This document shows positions 1 through 5,716 of a stretch of 9,275 nucleotides of DNA, piece by piece. The notes below the pieces were generated by a model. That model was not told the origin of the DNA. It did not search any database and saw nothing but the letters and a program-made list of their open reading frames with translations. The position numbers and the translations under genes are program-made. Origin of the DNA: Staphylococcus capitis subsp. capitis (lineage in GTDB: Bacteria; Bacillota; Bacilli; Staphylococcales; Staphylococcaceae). The DNA lies in NCBI RefSeq assembly GCF_040739495.1, contig NZ_CP145264.1, positions 1 through 9,275 of the forward strand. Direction: 5' to 3'. Within the stretch, counting starts at the first letter, position 1; every line of letters starts with the position of its first letter.

Positions 1-9
1 ATAATTTAA

Positions 10-96
10 ATGAGCTACATCTATATTTTGCTTTTATTTCCTTTAATGGTGGGATTTATCTTATCATTAAAAAAGAAAAAACATGATAAAAAATAA
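10..96 (+). CDS. 28-aa hydrophobic peptide with lysine-rich tail, unknown function
   Basis: A short reading frame starts at ATG 10 and ends with TAA 94-96. It encodes one hydrophobic segment (about residues 3-20, including YILLLFPLMVGFILSL) followed by KKKKHDKK, the pattern of a single-span membrane peptide with a positively charged cytoplasmic tail. If the plasmid is circular, it lies 9 nt after the rep stop, and GGGAGG at 9266-9271 sits 13 nt before its start. That is longer than ideal but compatible with translation coupled to rep. I recognise no family. It could be a small membrane protein or toxin-like peptide, or a chance frame. The hydrophobic/charged layout favours a real peptide, but only moderately. 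Confidence 0.4.
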   Translation: MSYIYILLLFPLMVGFILSLKKKKHDKK

Positions 97-153
97 CTAA
101 TTCACTATAGTAAAGAAATTACAGATTTTCTATGAGTAAGACTTGTAATTTTA

Positions 154-182
154 TTGCAAATGAAGAAGCTACAAGCTATACT
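154..182 (+). promoter_or_regulatory. Promoter of the antitoxin RNA
   Basis: TTGCAA at 154-159 and TATACT at 177-182 are separated by exactly 17 nt, a good sigma-A promoter. It predicts transcription from about 188-190, at the start of the direct repeat that matches the toxin translation-start region. This is what is expected for RNA II of an Fst-type par locus. Confidence 0.7.
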
Positions 183-188
183 GAAATT

Positions 189-249
189 AACAAATATTGA
201 ACTCATGTATCACCGAACCCCAACCTATGCCAGTAGGTTGGGGTTCTTT
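189..249 (+). ncRNA. Antisense antitoxin RNA (RNA II type) of the Fst locus
   Basis: A transcript from the promoter at 154-182 would run through 189-207 (AACAAATATTGAACTCATG) and end at the hairpin 215-246, giving about 60 nt, close to the size of RNA II of pAD1 par. The 5' part repeats, with one mismatch in 19, the plus-strand sequence at 345-363. The RNA is therefore complementary to the toxin mRNA around its start codon, and the repeat continues loosely into a shared TCACC near the Shine-Dalgarno. The 3' part is complementary to the toxin mRNA through the shared terminator. Both contact points are those described for RNA I/RNA II of the Fst family. The ends are predicted. Confidence 0.72.
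215..249. terminator. Bidirectional terminator shared by toxin mRNA and antitoxin RNA
   Basis: A perfect 13-bp stem (215-227 with 234-246, GAACCCCAACCTA paired with TAGGTTGGGGTTC) encloses a 6-nt loop and is followed by TTTA on the plus strand. It lies between the convergent toxin gene and antitoxin promoter, so it can end both RNAs and form the loop-loop contact known from Fst loci. The T-tract is short, particularly on the minus strand. Confidence 0.8.
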
Positions 250-269
250 AGTGGTGAGGCTATGTCGCC

Positions 270-362
270 TTATTTATTGCGGTTGTTTAGCCAAAACGTG
301 AAAATCGCAACACAGCACTCTACTATAATAGGTGCTATTATACAAACAAATATTAAACTCAT
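270..362 (-). CDS. fst: Fst-family type I toxin, 30-aa membrane peptide
   Basis: The minus-strand frame from ATG (362-360) to TAA (272-270) encodes 30 residues. It begins MSLIFVCIIAPIIVE and ends FTFWLNNRNK, a hydrophobic helix containing the IIAPIIV core followed by W-L and a charged tail, which is the signature of the Fst/Ldr family of type I toxins. In that family, peptide that escapes antisense control damages the membrane and kills plasmid-free daughters. AAGGAGGTG (minus strand of 368-376) sits at ideal spacing and fixes the start. A leader hairpin (374-398) partly covers this site, and an antisense RNA starts at about 189, so both expected controls are present. A plus-strand frame over the same DNA (154-411) has no family signature and is not coding. 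Unusual detail: a Glu-Cys-Cys follows IIAPIIV, where many relatives have glycine. Confidence 0.85.
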   Translation of the reverse strand: MSLIFVCIIAPIIVECCVAIFTFWLNNRNK

Positions 363-371
363 GATTTCACC
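345..371. repeat. Direct repeat copy over the toxin start, partner at 189-214
   Basis: Positions 345-363 (AACAAATATTAAACTCATG) match 189-207 with one difference in 19, and a further TCACC is shared downstream (367-371 and 210-214). This is the DRa/DRb arrangement of Fst loci: two convergent RNAs carry the same repeats in opposite sense and can pair over the toxin start codon. Confidence 0.75.
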
Positions 372-373
372 TC

Positions 374-398
374 CTTCCGCCGAATCTATCGCCGGAAG
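374..398 (-). promoter_or_regulatory. 5' leader hairpin masking the toxin Shine-Dalgarno
   Basis: In the toxin mRNA, CUUCCG (398-393) pairs with CGGAAG (379-374), and an inner CGA pairs with UCG after one mismatch. The 3' arm takes up AAG of the AAGGAGG ribosome binding site. In fst mRNA an upstream helix is known to hold translation down until antitoxin regulation is established, and this stem is in the same place. Confidence 0.65.
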
Positions 399-413
399 TA
401 AGACGACCTAAGT

Positions 414-422
414 ATTATAACA
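414..422 (-). promoter_or_regulatory. Extended -10 promoter of the toxin mRNA
   Basis: The minus strand reads TGTTATAAT here: a perfect TATAAT (419-414) preceded by TG-n. No good -35 box is visible 16-18 nt upstream, which is acceptable for an extended -10 promoter. Transcription would start at about 405-407 and give a leader of roughly 45 nt containing the hairpin at 374-398. Confidence 0.6.
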
Positions 423-635
423 GAAACTTAATTAATATACTTCTTTGGTATTATTCTTTATATAACAAATAAAATAAATGAAAAATTTCAGATAACTAAT
501 CAAATAAATAAATTTAAACCGCTGTTTTGTCATTTGAGATTTTGAATAAAGATACAAAAGTTCACTTAATGAAAAAGAATGAAAACACGTGAGAACAACG
601 ATGTATAAAAGATGAATAAACGATAATCACAAGAC
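423..635. other. Non-coding AT-rich gap
   Basis: No credible gene, RNA or repeat was found between the toxin promoter and the terminator at 636. Short frames such as the one at about 570 are only a few codons long and lack ribosome binding sites. It seems to be the junction between the toxin-antitoxin module and the cargo block. Confidence 0.5.
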
Positions 636-673
636 AAAGGCTTAAACGCTGTTAAATCAACGTTTAAGCCTTT
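636..673. terminator. Terminator of the LysR-type gene (bidirectional)
   Basis: A perfect 13-bp stem (636-648 with 661-673, AAAGGCTTAAACG/CGTTTAAGCCTTT) encloses a 12-nt loop and is bordered by A-rich sequence on the left and TATTG on the right. It lies 17 bp past the stop of the minus-strand regulator and closes the left side of the cargo block. Confidence 0.8.
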
Positions 674-690
674 ATTGTTAGTTAACATAA

Positions 691-1551
691 TTAACTATTA
701 TAGGTAGTAGAATTGTATAGTCTATTCATTGACTGAATTATATCAATAATTTTATTCATCTTACTTTTATCATGTGACACTACTCCTACAACTCTTTTAT
801 AATTTTGTAATTTTTTTTGATATAAGTTCATACTTTCAAGTCTTGTAGTCAATGATTGGGGGGTCAAAGTAATACCTTTATTTGCTTTAACATTAGCCAA
901 TATAGTTTCATAATAATCAACATAATTAATATGTAGCTTATCTTTAAGAGAATAACTTTTAAGAAAATTATATGTATCACATGGTGGTGTTTGTATATAA
1001 ATATTCTCCTTTTTTAAGGATTTTACATTAACTTGCTTAGTGTTTGTAAACTTATTTTTATCAGCATAAGCTACAATAAAATCTTCAGTATAAATTTTTT
1101 CTATATAAAGCGAATCATTCCTTAAATTTGTAATATCACCGATAATAACATCTATATTATCTTTATAAAGTTCTTCAATTAACACTGAAGTACTATTTTC
1201 AATAACTAAAACGACATTTTTAGTAAGATAATTCCTCTCATGTAACTTATATAATGAAAAACTAGGTATGACTCCCAATCTAATTTTTCTATTTTTAGAA
1301 TTACTTATTTTATTTTTTAAATCTTTTATTTGCTCGTTCATTTTTAAAAATGAATGAAAAACAATATTTCCACTTTTAGTTAAAAAAATTCCTTTAGAAG
1401 TTCTATAAAATAAATCACAGTCAAAGTAATTTTCAATACTTTTAATTCTTTTGCTTAAGGCTGGTGTACTTATATTCAATTCTTTAGAAGCTTTATTTAA
1501 ACTATTGTATTCGACAACTTTAATGAAGTCTTTCATATAATTAAAATCCAT
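691..1551 (-). CDS. LysR-family transcriptional regulator
   Basis: A 286-residue protein of normal LysR length. Residues 1-60 form the winged helix-turn-helix: MDFNYMKDFIKVVEYNSLNK, then ASKELNISTPALSKRIKSIE as recognition helix and its approach, and LFYRTSKGIFLTKSG as the wing. The remainder is a LysR effector-binding domain (IRLGVIP at its first strand). I start it at the ATG at 1551, four codons inside the longest frame, because GGGGG lies 5-9 nt before it, the upstream ATG lacks a ribosome binding site, and LysR proteins usually begin right at this helix. It is divergent from the biosynthetic operon with about 107 bp between starts, the classic arrangement for a regulator that controls its neighbour in response to a pathway compound. 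The effector is unknown; a substrate, intermediate or product of the operon is my inference. Confidence 0.9.
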   Translation of the reverse strand: MDFNYMKDFIKVVEYNSLNKASKELNISTPALSKRIKSIENYFDCDLFYRTSKGIFLTKSGNIVFHSFLKMNEQIKDLKNKISNSKNRKIRLGVIPSFSLYKLHERNYLTKNVVLVIENSTSVLIEELYKDNIDVIIGDITNLRNDSLYIEKIYTEDFIVAYADKNKFTNTKQVNVKSLKKENIYIQTPPCDTYNFLKSYSLKDKLHINYVDYYETILANVKANKGITLTPQSLTTRLESMNLYQKKLQNYKRVVGVVSHDKSKMNKIIDIIQSMNRLYNSTTYNS

Positions 1552-1586
1552 AAAATCCCCCATAGTATTAACTATTGCTTTATACC

Positions 1587-1613
1587 TATATTAAGACATT
1601 ACTTATTCATATA
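1587..1613. promoter_or_regulatory. Candidate LysR operator (imperfect dyad) in the divergent promoter region
   Basis: TATATTAAGA (1587-1596) and TATTCATATA (1604-1613) form an inverted repeat with 8 of 10 pairs around a 7-nt spacer, in the middle of the gap between the divergent regulator and operon. LysR proteins bind AT-rich interrupted dyads at such places. I could not fit a strict T-N11-A box at the dyad centre, and I could not identify strong -35/-10 boxes for either direction, which would fit activator-dependent promoters. The DNA is very AT-rich, so chance is a real possibility. Confidence 0.35.
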
Positions 1614-1658
1614 TTTCAAGTAAAGATTTATCCTTTTAATAACAGAGGAGGTGAAAAG

Positions 1659-2138
1659 ATGATTTATTTTTCTACAGCTGAAGTAGATGACATAGATAGT
1701 GTCGCAAGCTTTCGTATGATTTTATTAAATAATGGTAAATCACATTATGGAAGTGCAAATAATGATGAACTTTTAAAAATTAAAAATCATTTTAAAAGTT
1801 GGATGAAAAAAAATTTAAAAAAAGATGATGTACATATTGTTATAAGTAAGAATGACGACGAAGAAATTATAAGTATGGGGATAGGAATAATTGATAACCG
1901 TGCCCCTGTACAAGGATCATTAAATGGTAAAAGTGGTTGGATTTCAAGTCTAATTGTTCATCCTAATTACAGAAAGCAAGGGCTTGGGAAAGAAACATTG
2001 AATACATTAATAAAATGGTTTGATATGAACTATGTTTCAAAAATCATTTTACATTCTACTAAAGAAGGCGAATTTTTATACAATAAATTAGGATTCTTAA
2101 AAGATAATGAGAATATATTTATTAAAACTATTTATTGA
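1659..2138 (+). CDS. GNAT-family N-acetyltransferase, probably acetylating an aminoketone
   Basis: A 159-residue protein of standard single-domain GNAT length. The acetyl-CoA pyrophosphate-binding motif A is clear at residues 97-113 (SLIVHPNYRKQGLGKETL, with the R/Q-x-x-G-x-G core at RKQGLG), and FLYNKLGF at 139-146 supplies the usual C-terminal motif with Tyr141 as likely general acid. I chose ATG 1659 over an in-frame start 28 codons upstream because GAGGAGGTG at 1645-1653 is an excellent ribosome binding site and the upstream extension runs into the promoter region. It is the first gene of the operon; the next starts 14 nt after its stop. Family membership is secure, the substrate is not visible. 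Given the ALAS-like gene in the same operon, acetylation of the free amine of an alpha-aminoketone is the best inference, which would also prevent such compounds from self-condensing to pyrazines. Confidence 0.88.
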   Translation: MIYFSTAEVDDIDSVASFRMILLNNGKSHYGSANNDELLKIKNHFKSWMKKNLKKDDVHIVISKNDDEEIISMGIGIIDNRAPVQGSLNGKSGWISSLIVHPNYRKQGLGKETLNTLIKWFDMNYVSKIILHSTKEGEFLYNKLGFLKDNENIFIKTIY

Positions 2139-2152
2139 GGAAGGAAACAAAT

Positions 2153-3211
2153 ATGAATGTTTTGATAATCGGTATGGGGTTTGCAGGAAATATGTATCAA
2201 CAAGTTTTATCCCATCTAAAAAAATATGATAATTACTCATTGAATATAGCTTATCACTCAAAAAGTAGAAACAATTTTTCAATAAAATACTACTCAACTC
2301 TTAGAACTGCACTTAAAGAACATAAACCTTCTTTAATAATTGTTACCGTAAATGATGTATATCATTTAGAAATTTTAAATGAACTTAAAGATTTTAAGGG
2401 AACTATTTTATGCGAAAAACCTCTTGTTGCTAATCAAGAGCAATTAGACATAATAAAAAATTCTCTTTCTAATGAAATCAATTTAATTTTAAGTACCGTT
2501 ATTCGTTTCTCACGTGCGTCTCAAAAACTAAAGAATTTTTTAAAGAATAGAAAAACTTCCATAAAAAAAATAAATTTTGTTTGGAAAAAAAATAGAATTA
2601 ATGATTACCGTCCCACAGTAGGAGTTATCAGTGAAGTTATTCATCCTTTAGATACCATTCAATGGCTTTTAGACAAAAATATTAATATCCAAAATACATT
2701 AACGACTTCATCTAATTATTCTGTTGATAGAAATAAAAAAACTTTAGATAGTGTATTTATTTTAGGAGAAACTGATGATAAAGAAGTTATTTCTGGATAC
2801 AGTAGCTTTATTAGTTTACAAGTCGAGCGATCTATTGAAATTGTGTTAAAGGATCTAGAACTAGATACACATTTTTTTATTACATTAACTTTTGACAAAG
2901 ACGAATGGTTCTCAGATAAATTAATTATTTTTCAAGAAGATCAGGAAGGTTATAAAGAAATAATTAACTTTAATAGTATGGATATTAAGACTCATTATAG
3001 TAAAAAAATAGAACGCACATTACTAATGGTTAAAAATATTTTAAATAGTGAAATGAAATCTACTGATCTTTGTTTAAAAGAGGATACATTTAGTATCCAA
3101 TCATTACTTAATGACATTTCAAAAAATGAGCCTAAAAGTGAAATTGACTATGATTTTTCTTCAAAGAACATTTTAAAAAAGAATTCAACAACATTCGATA
3201 GGATAGGATAA
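2153..3211 (+). CDS. Gfo/Idh/MocA-family NAD(P)-dependent oxidoreductase
   Basis: A 352-residue protein. The N-terminal Rossmann fold opens with MNVLIIGMGFAGNMY (GxGxxG at residues 7-12), and ILCEKPLVANQEQL at 85-98 carries the EKP motif that marks the family; Lys89 is the usual catalytic or cofactor-contacting lysine. The C-terminal alpha/beta domain contains EVIHPLDTIQWLL (161-173), where His164 and Asp167 match the family's G-x-H-x-x-D helix, though the flanking glycines are missing. The start is ATG 2153: GAGGAAGG overlaps the end of the acetyltransferase gene at good spacing, and a TTG frame start at 2135 would place the signal inside the gene. It has no sugar-metabolism neighbours, unlike most relatives, so a tailoring step on the operon's product (reduction, or redox-assisted dehydration) is more likely. 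The precise reaction is not readable from the sequence. Confidence 0.85.
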   Translation: MNVLIIGMGFAGNMYQQVLSHLKKYDNYSLNIAYHSKSRNNFSIKYYSTLRTALKEHKPSLIIVTVNDVYHLEILNELKDFKGTILCEKPLVANQEQLDIIKNSLSNEINLILSTVIRFSRASQKLKNFLKNRKTSIKKINFVWKKNRINDYRPTVGVISEVIHPLDTIQWLLDKNINIQNTLTTSSNYSVDRNKKTLDSVFILGETDDKEVISGYSSFISLQVERSIEIVLKDLELDTHFFITLTFDKDEWFSDKLIIFQEDQEGYKEIINFNSMDIKTHYSKKIERTLLMVKNILNSEMKSTDLCLKEDTFSIQSLLNDISKNEPKSEIDYDFSSKNILKKNSTTFDRIG

Positions 3212-3213
3212 TA

Positions 3214-4359
3214 ATGAAAAAAATATGGATTTTAACTATAGGTATGTTTGCCTTAGGTATGGATGCCTACATTGTAGCTGGATTAATACCTTCAATAAGT
3301 CAAAGTTTTAACAAAAATAGTTCTGCTATTGGTCAGGGAGTAACAGTTTTCACATTATTTTTCTCTATTTCTGCACCAATTTTTTCAACAATATTAGCTA
3401 AATCGCCAGTAAAAAAAATATTAGTGATAGCAATCAGTGTATTTACTTTAGCCAATATTATAACCGCAATATCTATGAACTACACGGTATACATCATATC
3501 AAGAGCAATCGCTGGATTAGGAGCTGGCGTATTCTCACCAATAGCGATAAGTGCAAGTAATCATTTAGTTTCAGAAAAGCATAAAGGAAAAGCAATCGCA
3601 TTTACAGTAGGTGGAATGAGTGTAGGAACTGTCATAGGAGTGCCTCTTGGACTAGAAATTTCGAAGCTTTCTAATTGGAGATTTGCGATGTTGGTTATTA
3701 TTGTCATTAGCTTTATTGCATTGATAAGTATTTCTATACTGATGCCTAAATTTAAAATACAGGCTCCTCCAAATTTAAAAGATCGTTTTCAATTATTCCT
3801 AAACAGACACGTCCTAAGAGTTATTTCAGTCACATTATGTGCTGCTGTCGCTAGTCTAGGTTTGTATACTTATTTGGCCGATATCATTAAAGCAAATACG
3901 GATATAAAAAGTTTAACTTATTACCTTACAGCCTGGGGCATAGGTGGATTAATAGGAAGTTTTGGCATAGGTTTTGTTATAGATAAATTTAAAAATACAA
4001 GACTTGTTATGTTGATTATTTTAATTTTATTAGCATTAAGTTTTGTTTTAATTCCTGTTTCTATCAAATTACCTCTATTAGGCTTACTACCCTTTATTCT
4101 ATGGGGGGCTATGGGATGGGCTACACAAGCACCCCAACAACATATACTACTAAAAAATCATCCTAAACATGGAGGTTCTGCTGTAGCTTTAAATAGTTCT
4201 ATTAATTATTTAGGCAGTGCTATTGGATCAGCAATCGGAGGAATTATTTTATTTAATGTTAATAATACAAACGTACTAATATATAGCGCTTTAGGAATTA
4301 CTATTATTGGTATTTTATTACAATTGTTAAATATTTCTATAGATAGGGAGAAATTATAG
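3214..4359 (+). CDS. MFS drug:H+ antiporter-type exporter (DHA1 family)
   Basis: A 381-residue, very hydrophobic protein with about 12 predicted membrane helices, the usual length for the DHA1 branch. Helix 1 has GMDAYIVAGLIP with an acidic residue (Asp17) as in AraJ/Bmr-like exporters. Motif B is present at 96-105 (SRAIAGLGAG, Arg97), and the antiporter motif C glycine pattern is at 133-146 (GGMSVGTVIGVPLG), which is characteristic of exporters rather than importers. Its start lies 2 nt after the upstream stop, behind AGGATAGGAT, and its stop directly abuts the next start codon, so it is co-translated with its neighbours. In this context it most likely expels the operon's product, providing both delivery and self-protection. 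The substrate is inferred. Confidence 0.88.
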   Translation: MKKIWILTIGMFALGMDAYIVAGLIPSISQSFNKNSSAIGQGVTVFTLFFSISAPIFSTILAKSPVKKILVIAISVFTLANIITAISMNYTVYIISRAIAGLGAGVFSPIAISASNHLVSEKHKGKAIAFTVGGMSVGTVIGVPLGLEISKLSNWRFAMLVIIVISFIALISISILMPKFKIQAPPNLKDRFQLFLNRHVLRVISVTLCAAVASLGLYTYLADIIKANTDIKSLTYYLTAWGIGGLIGSFGIGFVIDKFKNTRLVMLIILILLALSFVLIPVSIKLPLLGLLPFILWGAMGWATQAPQQHILLKNHPKHGGSAVALNSSINYLGSAIGSAIGGIILFNVNNTNVLIYSALGITIIGILLQLLNISIDREKL

Positions 4360-5547
4360 ATGTATAAAGAACAAAGTATCGCTTTACTTAATGATTTAAA
4401 ATCTAGTAATCAATATAGAGAATTTAAAGAGATAAATAGAATAGCGGGAAAGTACCCTTCAGCTTATAATTTTAATAATAAAATTAATGTTTTTTGTAGC
4501 AATGACTATTTAGGAATGTCACAAAACAAAGAAATTATGCTTTCAATGATAGATGCAATAATTAAGTTAGGCGCTGGAGCTGGGGGCTCTAGAAATATCG
4601 GGGGATCACATAAATACTTCTCTATGTTAGAAAATATGTTAGCTGAATGGCATCAAAAGGAAAGTGCACTGGTATTTCCTACTGGATATTCTTCAAATGA
4701 TGCTAGCATTCAGTGCCTTTTAAGGAAATTTCCTGAAATGATTGTATTTTCAGACTCTAAAAATCATGCTTCTATAATTAATGGCATAAGAAGCACTAAG
4801 AATCAAAAGATAATTTTTGAACATAACAATACATATGACTTAGAAAGTAAACTAAAAAATTACTCAAAAGATACACCTAAAATAATCATATTTGAATCTA
4901 TCTATTCTATGGATGGTGATGTTGCTCCAATTAAAGAGATAGTAAATTTGGCTATTAAATACAATGCTCTAACTTTTTTAGATGAAGTTCATGCAGTAGG
5001 TATGTATGGAAAAACAGGAGCAGGATATGCTGAATTATTAGGTATATCAGACAAAATAGATATCATTCAATCAACTATGGCCAAAGGAATCGGCATTATT
5101 GGAGGATATATAACAGGTGAAAAAAATATTATTGATTTAATTAGATCATTTTCTTCTGGGTTTATTTTCACTACAGCACTTCCGCCTTGTATAGTAGCAG
5201 GTTGTATTACTAGTGTAAACCACATTAGAAATTCTAATGTGGAAAGAATAAATTTAAAAGAAAAGACAAAGTATTTACGAGAAAAATTAAGTGAGTACAA
5301 TATTCCAGTTCTAAAGGAAAGTACTACACATATCGTTCCTGTAATTATAGGAAATAGTCTAAAATGTAAACAAGCTTCTGAGAAACTTTTACAAGAATAT
5401 AATATATATGTCCAACCTATTAACTATCCTACGGTAGAAAAAGGTACTGAAAGATTTAGAATTAATGTAACACCTAATCATACCCATAAGGATATTGATC
5501 ATTTATGTGAATCTATTCATTCAATTTTCAGAGAATTAAGTATTTAA
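4360..5547 (+). CDS. ALAS-like alpha-oxoamine synthase (PLP enzyme), predicted non-glycine substrate
   Basis: A 395-residue PLP enzyme that follows 5-aminolevulinate synthase almost end to end: FCSNDYLGM (45-53), GAGAGGSRNIGG (71-82), SDSKNHASII (131-140, His136 stacking on PLP), ESIYSMDGD (179-187), LDEVHAVGMYG (207-217, Asp208 and His211), Schiff-base Lys242 in STMAKGIGIIGGYI, GFIFTTALPP (267-276), YVQPINYPTV (350-359) and GTERFRI with Arg367 for the amino acid carboxylate. Arg20, Asn48 and Lys150 match ALAS residues that hold succinyl-CoA. Two departures matter. Ser77 replaces the threonine that restricts ALAS to glycine; related synthases that use larger amino acids have serine there. The PLP loop reads MAKG in place of the usual LGKA. 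AGGGAG at 4344-4349 precedes the start, which abuts the transporter stop. The likely reaction is decarboxylative condensation of an amino acid (serine or alanine) with succinyl-CoA or another acyl-CoA. The family is near certain, the substrate inferred. A role in normal heme synthesis is unlikely in staphylococci, which use glutamyl-tRNA. Confidence 0.92.
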   Translation: MYKEQSIALLNDLKSSNQYREFKEINRIAGKYPSAYNFNNKINVFCSNDYLGMSQNKEIMLSMIDAIIKLGAGAGGSRNIGGSHKYFSMLENMLAEWHQKESALVFPTGYSSNDASIQCLLRKFPEMIVFSDSKNHASIINGIRSTKNQKIIFEHNNTYDLESKLKNYSKDTPKIIIFESIYSMDGDVAPIKEIVNLAIKYNALTFLDEVHAVGMYGKTGAGYAELLGISDKIDIIQSTMAKGIGIIGGYITGEKNIIDLIRSFSSGFIFTTALPPCIVAGCITSVNHIRNSNVERINLKEKTKYLREKLSEYNIPVLKESTTHIVPVIIGNSLKCKQASEKLLQEYNIYVQPINYPTVEKGTERFRINVTPNHTHKDIDHLCESIHSIFRELSI

Positions 5548-5681
5548 AACTATTATACTGTAAGACTTGTTTTTACTCTTCTTGAATTATTAAGCAACTA
5601 TCCTTATAATTTATTCAATTTTTCATTAAAAAATTCAAAGAAGCTGAAAGATTTTTACCAGTAAGCTAGCATATCTCATAA

Positions 5682-5716
5682 AGTGACTAACGTAGTTGTT
5701 AGTCACTCTTTTTATT
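5682..5716. terminator. Bidirectional terminator between cargo operon and mobilization gene
   Basis: A perfect 10-bp stem (5682-5691 with 5698-5707, AGTGACTAAC/GTTAGTCACT) with a 6-nt loop is followed by CTTTTTATT on the plus strand. It lies between the operon (plus) and the convergent accessory gene (minus), whose stop codon falls inside the T-run, and closes the right side of the cargo block. Confidence 0.85.

Noticed and set aside
136..146. 11-bp match GTAAGACTTGT at 136-146 and 5560-5570, possible cassette-flanking repeat
   Set aside because: Too short in AT-rich DNA of this length to separate from chance, and it does not coincide with the terminators that bound the cargo.
154..411. 85-codon plus-strand frame
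   Set aside because: It overlies the antitoxin promoter, the shared terminator and the antisense of the Fst toxin, has no ribosome binding site, and shows no domain.
2097..2297. Minus-strand frames inside the operon (2097-2297, 2716-2898, 5067-5300) and plus frame 5814-6089
   Set aside because: They lie opposite well-supported genes, lack ribosome binding sites and show no domains.
4360..5547. Housekeeping HemA for heme synthesis
   Set aside because: No other heme gene is nearby, the host group uses the glutamyl-tRNA route, and the glycine-selecting threonine is serine.
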